From an uncultured bacterium (GTDB taxonomy: Bacteria > Cyanobacteriota > Vampirovibrionia > Gastranaerophilales > Gastranaerophilaceae), in assembly GCA_902489575.1 (NCBI GenBank), contig CABUAQ010000045.1:1-14466 (forward strand): a stretch of 14,466 nt of DNA, read 5' to 3'. A program made the translations under genes and the position numbers. The notes beneath the pieces were generated by a model. The model made no database searches. It saw nothing but the letters and a program-made list of their open reading frames with translations, and was not told the origin of the DNA. Positions 6,267 to 13,114 of this stretch are shown one piece after another (position 1 is the stretch's first letter; every line of letters begins with the position of its first letter).

Positions 6267-8083
6267 TATACAGCAGCCTCCTGATTTTTGAATTGCATTT
6301 CATAAAGGTGTTTATAAATTCCATCAGGTATGTTCATAAGTTCAGTGTGAGTTCCAAGTTCAACAAGTTCACCTTCATTTATTACAGCAATTCTATCTGC
6401 GTTGTTTATTGTTGATAATCTGTGTGCAATTACGAAGACTGTTTTGTTTTGCATTAAATTATCAAGAGCTTTTTGGACAATTGCTTCTGATTCGTTATCA
6501 AGTGCGGATGTTGCTTCATCAAGAATAACTATCGGTGCATTTTTAATCATGGCACGAGCTATTGCTACACGTTGCCTTTGTCCGCCGGATAATGATGCTC
6601 CGCGTTCTCCTACGTATGTATCAATACCATTTTCAAGTGATGATAAAAATTCGTCAAGGTGTGCCATTTTTACTACCGTTTGAAGTTCTTCTTCTGTAGC
6701 ATTTTCTTTACCCATTAATATGTTATCTCTGATTGTACCGGAAAACAGAAAGTTATCCTGAAATACAAATGAAATATGTTCTCTTAATGATGAGATATCA
6801 ATATCTTTGATTTCAAATCCGTCATATTTTATTGTGCCGCTTTTGATATCATAAAATCTTGGCAGAAGATTTACCAGTGTACTTTTGCCTCCCCCGGAAT
6901 TTCCAACTAGTGCAATTGTTTCGCCTTTATTTACATGAAGAGTCAAGTTTTTCAAAACAGGTGTCCCCTCTTCATATTCGAAGTTAACATTGTTAAAGTC
7001 TATAGATGTATTCAGACCGTTCATTTTTACAGCATTTTCTTTATTTTTGATATGCGGAACTAAGTCAAACAGTTCAAATACTCTGCCAAGTGCTACAAAC
7101 GTTGTTTGAAGATCTGTCAGAGTTCTTCCAAGATCCTTAACAGGTTTGTATAAAAGGAGTAAAGATGTAACAAAAGATGCAAAACTCCCTGCAGTCATTT
7201 GACCGCTTATTATCAGGTGATTACCGTAAAACATTACAAGGGCAATTCCTATTGAACAAATAAAATACATTATCGGGGACATCCAGCCTACGCGTTTTGT
7301 TAGTGATATTGTCAGGTCGAATTGTTCTTTAATTTGTTTTTCAAATTTGGCGTTTTGGAGGTTTTGAAGATTGTATGCGGTCATGATTTTATTACCGGCA
7401 AATGTTTCATTAAAGTTTGTTGTCATATCACCGCCGACAACCATTGTTGCATTAGAAACTTTTTTGATTTTTTTTCTGATAAGTGTCACAGGAGTGATTG
7501 CGATTGCCATAATTCCAACCCCGATTATCGCAAGTTTCCACGAGTTGTATAATAATACTCCTACAAGTCCAACTATTCCAAAGCTTGTCATAATAAAACT
7601 TTTTAGGGTGTTAATTATGTTTTTTGATGCGGTTTCCGGGTCTGTGAGGAATCTTGTTAAAACAAGTCCTGATGAATTTATGTCATAGAATTTTGGATCA
7701 AGTGAGGTTAATTTTCTAAATAACTCTACTTTAAGAGAGTTTGAAATTTTGTTTCCGGTCCAGTCGGTCAAATAATTGTTGGTATATTTTAAAAGTCCTT
7801 GAACAATTGCAAATAAAACTATGCCAAACGGGATTATTGCAGCCAGTAAATTTTGCTCAATTGTAAAACTTCCAATTGTCCATGTTTTTCCATTGATAAC
7901 ACAGTCCATATACGGTTTAAGTGCAAATGCCACTACCCCGTCCAATAAGCCTAATGGAACTGCAAGAATCATGTTTAATAAAATTCTTGGCATATGCGGT
8001 TTTAAAAACGGTGAAATTTTTTGTACTAAATAACCATATCTGAAAGCATCTTTTGATAAAGTATCTTTTAATTTATATTCCAT
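6266..8083 (-). CDS. MsbA-like ABC exporter (fused membrane and ATPase domains)
   Basis: A 605-residue half-transporter that would act as a homodimer in the inner membrane. Six membrane segments lie at about 34-60, 80-97, 160-180, 185-202, 265-288 and 295-312. The ATPase domain is complete: Walker A GNSGGGKS (394-401), Q-loop FQD (Q442), signature LSGGQRQR (498-505), Walker B IVILDE with E523, D-loop SALD, and H-loop H554 in VIAHRLST. This is the MsbA/BmrA type of lipid or drug exporter; MsbA-like flipping of lipid A core is the nearest guess, but no lipid A genes lie nearby. AGGGA sits 8 bases before the ATG, and a good promoter is upstream. The stop overlaps the next gene's GTG. Confidence 0.93.
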   Translation of the reverse strand: MEYKLKDTLSKDAFRYGYLVQKISPFLKPHMPRILLNMILAVPLGLLDGVVAFALKPYMDCVINGKTWTIGSFTIEQNLLAAIIPFGIVLFAIVQGLLKYTNNYLTDWTGNKISNSLKVELFRKLTSLDPKFYDINSSGLVLTRFLTDPETASKNIINTLKSFIMTSFGIVGLVGVLLYNSWKLAIIGVGIMAIAITPVTLIRKKIKKVSNATMVVGGDMTTNFNETFAGNKIMTAYNLQNLQNAKFEKQIKEQFDLTISLTKRVGWMSPIMYFICSIGIALVMFYGNHLIISGQMTAGSFASFVTSLLLLYKPVKDLGRTLTDLQTTFVALGRVFELFDLVPHIKNKENAVKMNGLNTSIDFNNVNFEYEEGTPVLKNLTLHVNKGETIALVGNSGGGKSTLVNLLPRFYDIKSGTIKYDGFEIKDIDISSLREHISFVFQDNFLFSGTIRDNILMGKENATEEELQTVVKMAHLDEFLSSLENGIDTYVGERGASLSGGQRQRVAIARAMIKNAPIVILDEATSALDNESEAIVQKALDNLMQNKTVFVIAHRLSTINNADRIAVINEGELVELGTHTELMNIPDGIYKHLYEMQFKNQEAAV

Positions 8084-8117
8084 AAAGCTAATCCCTAAAT
8101 CTCTAATCTTTTATTGA

Positions 8118-8146
8118 ATTATCTCATAAATATCATTTATTGACAA
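8118..8146 (-). promoter_or_regulatory. Promoter of the ABC exporter unit
   Basis: On the minus strand TTGTCA (8141-8146), a 17-base spacer and GATAAT (8118-8123) preceded by TGA, making an extended -10. Both boxes match at five of six positions. The predicted start near 8111 gives a leader of about 27 bases with the AGGGA ribosome binding site. Confidence 0.65.
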
Positions 8147-8161
8147 ATTTTTTATATAAGT

Positions 8162-9049
8162 TTAGAGTTTGTCCAAAATATCTGATACAATATCAATTTT
8201 CTTGCTATCAACTTTATGTCCGCCTAATGGTGTAACTATATAGTCTTTGAGAATCCCTCTTTTTTTTGCTGTTTTTGCAAGTTTTTCTGCTCCGCTAGAG
8301 ATTGTGACAGTGTCGTTTTTTGATTGAATTATGTATGTTGGAACGTTGATGTTTTCCATATGTTTAATGGTATTAAATTTTAAGTTGTAAAGCCAGCGTA
8401 ACGGACCTATTTTGTCTGTGATTTCTTTAAGCTTTTTTGGAATGCCCTGACCTATGTTTTTATTAATTGAAAATTTTTGTCCAATATGTTCCATATCGCT
8501 TATTGGACAAATGAGTATCAGTGATTTTGCATCAGGATGCTTTGAGGCCAAATGGGCTGCTAAAGAGCCACCCATGCTGTGACCTATTATTGTTATGTTT
8601 TTGGGATTAATTTTATTTTTGTTTACAAGATGTTGAAATGCTGCTTCAATATCGCGTTTAAATCTTGTTTCGGAGATTTTTGCTCCGGGTGAACTCATTC
8701 CGTATCCTCGATATTCCAAGGCGAAGACACCTTTATTTTTATCCAGTATTTTTTTATATAATTTTTGGTAGTTTGTTACATTTTGAGCCATGCCGTGCAA
8801 AAAGAATACGTATTCTTTTGAGTTGTCTGGGTTAATATCCCAAGCCGCTAAGATTTTTTGTTTGTGTTTAATTTCTGTATATTTAATTTTCCCGCATAAG
8901 TCAGAAGATATTTCTTCGATGTTTCGAGAAGATATTTTTGCTGATTTTGAAAAGTATCTGTTTGTATAATAAGATATCGGATTAAGTACGTTTAACGACT
9001 CATATCTACTCTTAAAAGTAGTATTAGTATTATTTATTTGTATTTCCAT
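8162..9049 (-). CDS. Alpha/beta hydrolase
   Basis: A 295-residue serine hydrolase of the alpha/beta fold. The oxyanion loop is FLHGMAQN (83-90), a strand-turn EYRGYGMS follows, the nucleophile elbow is GHSMGG (156-161, S158), the acid is D246 (SKNDTV) and the base H278 (GGHK). The pattern fits monoacylglycerol lipase-like or BD-FAE-type esterases; the substrate is unknown. There is no signal peptide or lipobox, so it is cytoplasmic. I chose the ATG at 9049 because AGGA lies 8 bases upstream; a GTG at 9085 would add 12 residues but has no ribosome site. The N terminus (MEIQINNTNTTFKSRYESL) is outside the hydrolase fold and resembles that of the next gene. Confidence 0.88.
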   Translation of the reverse strand: MEIQINNTNTTFKSRYESLNVLNPISYYTNRYFSKSAKISSRNIEEISSDLCGKIKYTEIKHKQKILAAWDINPDNSKEYVFFLHGMAQNVTNYQKLYKKILDKNKGVFALEYRGYGMSSPGAKISETRFKRDIEAAFQHLVNKNKINPKNITIIGHSMGGSLAAHLASKHPDAKSLILICPISDMEHIGQKFSINKNIGQGIPKKLKEITDKIGPLRWLYNLKFNTIKHMENINVPTYIIQSKNDTVTISSGAEKLAKTAKKRGILKDYIVTPLGGHKVDSKKIDIVSDILDKL

Positions 9050-9174
9050 TATGTGAATCCTGTTAGTCTGGTATAAAAAGAACACTTATTGATATTATGT
9101 TATCATAAAAGTTTTTTGATATGTGTAAATTTTTTAATTAGCAAAAAAAAATTTTATAAGTTTTGATATAGTAT

Positions 9175-9849
9175 ATGAACGAAATATCATTTAAAGCTAA
9201 TGTAAGTACTAATCTTGCTAAAATTCAAACAGAACTGGTGTTTGATAAATTTTTTGCACAGCAAGTTAATAGGCAAAATTTAGATAAAGTTATTCAAAAA
9301 GTTGCATCTTTAGCAGATATGAAAGAGAATTCAAGTGTACAAATCACTCCTCGTTTAGATAATAATATGTTAAATCTTATTTGCGATGTTAAAGATGAGT
9401 TCTCAATAGTAGAAACAACAATTAAAGAGCGTTCGGCAAGAAAATTAGTTCAAGATTCAAATTTTGCTGGAAGATTTGTTCAAAATATAGCTAAAGCCAT
9501 TAGAAATGTTGATAAAACCAAAAAATGTTGTGTAGATGTAAATGATTTTATAAAAAATTCAAAAACATTAAATGATGAATTTTTTATTTGTAATTTACCT
9601 CGTAATGTTTTAAACAGTTTTGATAATAACATAGACCCTACAAAACGCTTAATATCTATTTTAAAACGAATAGATTCTGAATATTCTAATGAGAGGAATT
9701 ATATATCAATAAAAAATATTGCAAATAACGGTGGACGCAATAAGCAAAGAAGGGTTTATACTTATTTTTGTATTCGAAATGGACAAATAGATAAAAAAGT
9801 CCCCATAAATTACATTATGAAAGATCCGATTGAAAATCTGTTTTTATAG
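9175..9849 (+). CDS. Protein of unknown function with ISFKANV-type N terminus
   Basis: A 224-residue protein that I do not recognise. It has no signal peptide or membrane segment and is basic, with a mixed helix and strand pattern. A repeated hydrophobic register around QNLDKVIQKVASLADM and RLISILKRIDSEYS suggests helices. The first residues, MNEISFKANV, resemble the hydrolase start across the divergent gap (TFKSRYESL). There is no Shine-Dalgarno sequence; TATAAG (9155-9160) or TATAGT (9167-9172) could be the -10, so the transcript would have a very short leader or none. Strongly AT-rich codon use contrasts with the next gene. The gap to the next gene is 74 bases. Confidence 0.65.
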   Translation: MNEISFKANVSTNLAKIQTELVFDKFFAQQVNRQNLDKVIQKVASLADMKENSSVQITPRLDNNMLNLICDVKDEFSIVETTIKERSARKLVQDSNFAGRFVQNIAKAIRNVDKTKKCCVDVNDFIKNSKTLNDEFFICNLPRNVLNSFDNNIDPTKRLISILKRIDSEYSNERNYISIKNIANNGGRNKQRRVYTYFCIRNGQIDKKVPINYIMKDPIENLFL

Positions 9850-9923
9850 TCAGATTCAGGATTTGTAAACTGCTTTATTTAGTAAATGGGCGTAATTATT
9901 AAATAATTTTTGTGTACACATAT

Positions 9924-10571
9924 ATGCAAAGTTTATTAAATCAAAAATATGGTTCTTTTCTAACCAATAATGTCGGCTATTGGCGTGAAAAGAAAGGTAG
10001 TATTTCCGGTCAGGACCCACAAGAATACAACATGGACATGTGGAATAACCAGCAGGGTCCGCAGATATATAACGAAATTCGCAGAGAATATCCGAATTTT
10101 AATAAACTTTCTGAACAGCAACAAAAAGATATAATTGCAGGAAAAGTTGTACAAAGAATGAAAGAAGGTAAATTAATTACAGGACTTGATGACCCGCGTA
10201 AATTTGAAAAGCAAAAACCACTAATTACCCCAATGCCTTGGATTGGTGGAGTTCAAAATAATGGTAGACCACTTGGTTTTGCAGCAGATATCGACATAAA
10301 CCAACTTACACAACAATTAGGTTTGCAATCCTTTAATACAGAAATTCCACAACACACACGTGAAGACGTCGGTTCAATGTCTTCAGATGAATTTGTCAAG
10401 CTCGAAAAGGAGATTGATGCACAAACAAAACTATTCAATGGTACAATGCCAACTAATGGCGACCTGCAACGAGAAGCAACGTCAGGTGGCGGAGTTGTTT
10501 ATGTAAATTCTTACACCTGTTCTGATGGTACAGAAGTAAAAGGATACTATCGTTCAAGAACAAGATTTTAA
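9924..10571 (+). CDS. Unknown protein with D-x-W-N-N-x-x-G motif, next to tRNA-Leu
   Basis: A 215-residue protein without signal peptide or membrane segment. A central block DMWNNQQGPQIYNEIRREYP (38-57) followed by KLSEQQQKDIIAGKVVQRMK and a LITGLDDPRKF end resembles the D-x-x-N-N-x-x-G module (DUF6973-like) of accessory and phage-associated proteins; this is recognition from memory and was not tested. A helical SMSSDEFVKLEKEIDAQTK (151-169) and a C-terminal YVNSYTCSDGTEVKGYYRSR (193-212) follow; the SYTxSDGTEVxGYYRS tail looks like a repeated exported or phage tail motif. I preferred ATG 9924; GTG 9912 is in frame, and neither has a ribosome site. A perfect 10-base palindrome precedes the ATG. 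A strong terminator follows, and the composition is less AT-rich than the preceding gene. Confidence 0.65.
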   Translation: MQSLLNQKYGSFLTNNVGYWREKKGSISGQDPQEYNMDMWNNQQGPQIYNEIRREYPNFNKLSEQQQKDIIAGKVVQRMKEGKLITGLDDPRKFEKQKPLITPMPWIGGVQNNGRPLGFAADIDINQLTQQLGLQSFNTEIPQHTREDVGSMSSDEFVKLEKEIDAQTKLFNGTMPTNGDLQREATSGGGVVYVNSYTCSDGTEVKGYYRSRTRF

Positions 10572-10577
10572 ATCAAG

Positions 10578-10609
10578 AAAAAAGACACTTTGTATAAAGT
10601 GTCTTTTTT
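10578..10609. terminator. Perfect palindromic bidirectional terminator
   Basis: Arms of 14 bases (10578-10591 and 10596-10609) pair perfectly around GTAT. The core is GACACTTT with its complement, and the ends are six A and six T, so a U tract forms on either strand. It can end the rightward unknown gene and the leftward tRNA-Leu transcript, whose mature 3' end is only 5 bases away. Confidence 0.9.
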
Positions 10610-10614
10610 AGTAA

Positions 10615-10695
10615 TGGGCGTGAAGAGACTCGAACTCCCATGCCGAAGGCGCTAGATCCTAAGTCTAGTGCGTCTACCAATTTCGCCACACGCCC
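10615..10695 (-). tRNA. tRNA-Leu (anticodon UAG)
   Basis: Read on the minus strand, this is an 81-base cloverleaf. The acceptor GGGCGTG pairs with CACGCCC followed by discriminator A. The D stem is GCG/CGC with loop containing TTGGTAGA. The anticodon stem CTAGA/TCTAG holds the loop CTTAGGA, giving anticodon TAG (codon CUA). The long variable arm (GCCTTCGGC) marks class II tRNAs. The T arm GGGAG/CTCTT surrounds TTCGAGT. CCA is not encoded; the next bases are TTA. The class II arm, A73 and UAG together make leucine certain. Confidence 0.97.
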
Positions 10696-10721
10696 ATATA
10701 TTATTCAATTGTCAAAACTTC

Positions 10722-10750
10722 ATTATATTCCCCGACGGGTACTTTTTAAA
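10722..10750 (-). promoter_or_regulatory. tRNA-Leu promoter
   Basis: On the minus strand TTTAAA (10745-10750), 17 bases and a perfect TATAAT (10722-10727). The predicted start near 10715 lies about 20 bases before the mature tRNA. The spacer holds a GC-rich inverted repeat (CCCG-A-CGGG on the + strand, 10731-10739), unusual for this AT-rich region. Confidence 0.6.
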
Positions 10751-10828
10751 TCTATAATAATCAAGATTAAATGTCAAGATAAAATGTTTGTGTTATTTTT
10801 ATAGGGGTTACAAATTGGAGAAAGTTAT

Positions 10829-11461
10829 ATGAAAAAATTTTTGTTGACAATGCTTATGATTGGCTTGTGTTCAGTATCTGCTTTTGCTGCTGGTTATGTC
10901 GAAGAAACTCAGTCTGTTTACTATAATCCTGCTAACTCTTCTTGGAGTGCAGTACAACAAACTGAAAATGATATAAGATTAATCAATAAAAGTTTCGTTG
11001 GTTCTGGTGGGTTTCAGGAATACTACTATATTGACGGGAAACTCGCAATTGGACCCGAGATGAATGTTGGATTCTTAAATAATGGTGAATTTATAGGTAT
11101 CAACAGCCACGATTTGAAATTTTTTAAATATGTTTATCTCGATGGAAAATTTACATCAGTACAATTGAATGTGGATGATATCCAAAAACTCTATCCGGAT
11201 GCAGAAATCGTTAAAATTTCGGATTTTAAAAATAATAGTATTACTTTAGAGAAAAAGTTTTTTCAAACTAAGAGCTTTATTTTGTTAAATGATACAGATA
11301 AATCTTTTTATAAATATTCTTATAAGCCTCAAACTGTTAATCCTAGTTATATAAAACCCTTTTTAAAAATTGGATATCAGGGAAAGATAACTTTTTCGCA
11401 TTATGGTGTTGATACGAAAGAATTTCCGATGTTAAAAATTTATATCAAAAATAAATTATAA
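10829..11461 (+). CDS. Secreted protein of unknown function
   Basis: A 210-residue protein with a clear Sec signal peptide: KK, a hydrophobic core (FLLTMLMIGLCSVS) and an AFA cleavage motif ending near residue 20. The mature part has no further membrane segment and reads as beta-rich with many aromatic residues (YYYIDGKLAIGPEMNVGF; YKYSYKPQ), suggesting a periplasmic or exported domain. There is no lipobox cysteine at the cleavage site, so it is not a lipoprotein. GGAG (10817-10820) lies 8 bases before the ATG. The gene is divergent from tRNA-Leu and is followed immediately by a very long hairpin, so it is probably transcribed alone. I recognise no domain. Confidence 0.75.
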   Translation: MKKFLLTMLMIGLCSVSAFAAGYVEETQSVYYNPANSSWSAVQQTENDIRLINKSFVGSGGFQEYYYIDGKLAIGPEMNVGFLNNGEFIGINSHDLKFFKYVYLDGKFTSVQLNVDDIQKLYPDAEIVKISDFKNNSITLEKKFFQTKSFILLNDTDKSFYKYSYKPQTVNPSYIKPFLKIGYQGKITFSHYGVDTKEFPMLKIYIKNKL

Positions 11462-11504
11462 ATGTAAATAAAGAACCTTTTTAAAGGTTCTTTATTTACA
11501 TTTT
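11460..11504 (+). terminator. Very long perfect hairpin terminator
   Basis: Two 21-base arms (11460-11480 and 11483-11503) are perfectly complementary around TT. The core AAAGAACCTTT and its complement is followed by TTTATTT, which serves as the U tract. The left arm begins inside the stop codon of the secreted protein gene. The right arm contains the -35 box of the next gene's promoter. Confidence 0.85.
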
Positions 11505-11522
11505 GGCAAAATTTGTTATACT
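11495..11522 (+). promoter_or_regulatory. Promoter of the 43-aa membrane peptide gene
   Basis: TTTACA (11495-11500), five of six to consensus, a 16-base spacer and TATACT (11517-11522) preceded by TGT, an extended -10. The predicted start near 11529 gives a 15-base leader that carries AGAGGAAG. The -35 is within the upstream terminator. Confidence 0.6.
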
Positions 11523-11543
11523 TATCTTAAAGAGGAAGTTTAG

Positions 11544-11675
11544 ATGAAAAATTATATATTTGGTGTCATAATTGCATTATTGATTTTAGGTTCATTGTAT
11601 ATCGGGATCAGGTATGCTCAGGATTATGAATACAATGTTGTGAGACAAAATGCTGCCGGTTTTATGAAGAAATAA
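11544..11675 (+). CDS. 43-residue single-span membrane protein
   Basis: A small ORF with an excellent ribosome binding site (AGAGGAAG, 11531-11538) 5 bases before the ATG. Residues 4-22 (YIFGVIIALLILGSLYIGI) form one hydrophobic segment, and the polar tail is RYAQDYEYNVVRQNAAGFMK. The charge pattern (K at residue 2, R at 23) fits an uncleaved anchor; no cysteine or signal-peptidase motif is seen. It has its own extended -10 promoter and no close partner gene; the symporter has a separate promoter downstream. It may be a regulatory or stabilising membrane peptide. I recognise no family. Confidence 0.65.
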   Translation: MKNYIFGVIIALLILGSLYIGIRYAQDYEYNVVRQNAAGFMKK

Positions 11676-11712
11676 TTTGTTTCCTATTTATATACCATTT
11701 TTGATTACTTAT

Positions 11713-11741
11713 TTGAAATTTTTAGCTAATAGTTGTATAAT
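11713..11741 (+). promoter_or_regulatory. Promoter of the symporter-queF-yraN unit
   Basis: TTGAAA (11713-11718), five of six to consensus, a 17-base spacer and a perfect TATAAT (11736-11741). The predicted start near 11748 leaves a leader of about 44 bases with AGAGGAT before the symporter ATG. This is among the best promoters in the window. Confidence 0.75.
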
Positions 11742-11791
11742 GAACAAGTCATATAGTTATAGAGTAAAAGAATAATTAAGAGGATAAATAG

Positions 11792-13114
11792 ATGAAACTT
11801 CACATGCAAATACTTATTGCACTAGGTCTTGGAATTAAACGTAACTGGCATATTTTCTTTGGTATTATCGCCGGTATTTTGGTCGGGGTGTTTTTGCATT
11901 CGCATCCAAATGTTTTGGTAGATAATGTTTTGACTTTTATTGGCCAGGTATTTATAAGACTTATTCAAATGGTAGTTATTCCGCTTGTGGTTTCAGCTAT
12001 AATTATCGGGATTACCAGTGTGGGAGATAATAAACAGCTCGGAAAATTTGGTTCAAAAATGGTAGTTTATTATGGAATTTTGACATCAATTGCTGTAACT
12101 ATCGGTGCTGTTTTGGCATTACTGGTTAAACCGGGTTCAGGTGCAGCTCATTATATTTCTGCTAATATAGCTTCTGATGTTCAGGCTTCTGTTGCAACAG
12201 CTATGCAGGAACAGCAGGGAAATATTTTGAATATGTTTTTGAAGTTTATCCCTAACAATCCTTTTGAAGCTGTAGCTGCAGGAAATATGGTACCTATTAT
12301 TTTATTTGTTTTATTGTTTGCGCTTGCTCTTGCAAAAGTAGGTGACGTAAACAGACCGATTGTTTCATTTTTTGAATCGGTATTTGCTGCGACTATGAAA
12401 ATTACAGACTGGATTATGTTGTTTGCGGCTCCCGGTGTATTTGCGTTAACTGCAATTGCTGTTGCAAGTTTTGGCGGAGGTATTTTTGCAACTATTTCTA
12501 AGTATTTGCTTGTATTATTGCTTGGTTTTGCTATCCAGATGTTTATAGTTTATCCGATATTTTTGAAATGTTTTTCAAAGGTTTCAGCAGCAATGCTGTT
12601 TTCGGCAATTGCAGAAGCTATGATGGTAGCATTTGGTACTGCAAGTTCTTCGGCAACTCTTCCTTTAACTATTGCTTGTTGTGAAAAGCGCGGAATTTCT
12701 CATAAAATCTCAAGTTTTGTGTTGCCGCTCGGTGCTACTTTGAATTTTGATGGTACTGCATTATTACAAACGGTTGCCGTTCTGTTTTTAGCTCAGGCAT
12801 ATCAGGTTCCTTTAACTCCGTTTTTGGTAATTCAAATTGCGGTGCTGGCTATTGTTGCATCAAGTACTTGCGCGGGAATTCCTGGCGGAGGTTTGATTAC
12901 AATTGCTCTGATTCTAAATGGTATGGGCTTGAGTCCCGAACAGCTGGTTGCAGGGTTTGCATTTCTGTTTACGATTGAAAGAATTACTGATATGTTAAGG
13001 TCAACTCTTAATATTACATCTGACGCTGTTGTTGCCGCAGCTATTGCTGATAATGAAAATGAAATAAATTATGATTTGTTAAATAATCCTGCTGCTTATG
13101 AAGAAATCGCATAA
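11792..13114 (+). CDS. DAACS-family dicarboxylate/acidic amino acid:cation symporter
   Basis: A 440-residue transporter of the GltP/GltT/Glt-Ph family, with eight membrane segments and two re-entrant hairpins. HP1 has SSSATLP (285-291), TM7 has NFDGT (318-322; NMDGT is usual), HP2 has STCAGIPGGG (358-367), and TM8 reads TIERITDMLRSTLNITSD (394-411). By alignment to Glt-Ph, D400, R403, N407 and D411 match D394, R397, N401 and D405; the arginine points to acidic substrates such as glutamate, aspartate or C4-dicarboxylates, driven by Na+ or H+. The position of Glt-Ph D390 is E396, and T398 is S404. AGAGGAT precedes the ATG. The 3' end overlaps queF by 17 bases. Confidence 0.93.
   Translation: MKLHMQILIALGLGIKRNWHIFFGIIAGILVGVFLHSHPNVLVDNVLTFIGQVFIRLIQMVVIPLVVSAIIIGITSVGDNKQLGKFGSKMVVYYGILTSIAVTIGAVLALLVKPGSGAAHYISANIASDVQASVATAMQEQQGNILNMFLKFIPNNPFEAVAAGNMVPIILFVLLFALALAKVGDVNRPIVSFFESVFAATMKITDWIMLFAAPGVFALTAIAVASFGGGIFATISKYLLVLLLGFAIQMFIVYPIFLKCFSKVSAAMLFSAIAEAMMVAFGTASSSATLPLTIACCEKRGISHKISSFVLPLGATLNFDGTALLQTVAVLFLAQAYQVPLTPFLVIQIAVLAIVASSTCAGIPGGGLITIALILNGMGLSPEQLVAGFAFLFTIERITDMLRSTLNITSDAVVAAAIADNENEINYDLLNNPAAYEEIA

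Noticed and set aside
6402..6683. 93-residue + strand ORF opposite the ABC ATPase domain
   Set aside because: It mirrors conserved ATPase motifs in reverse and has no start signals; the same holds for the ORFs at 7322-7688 and 7821-8033.
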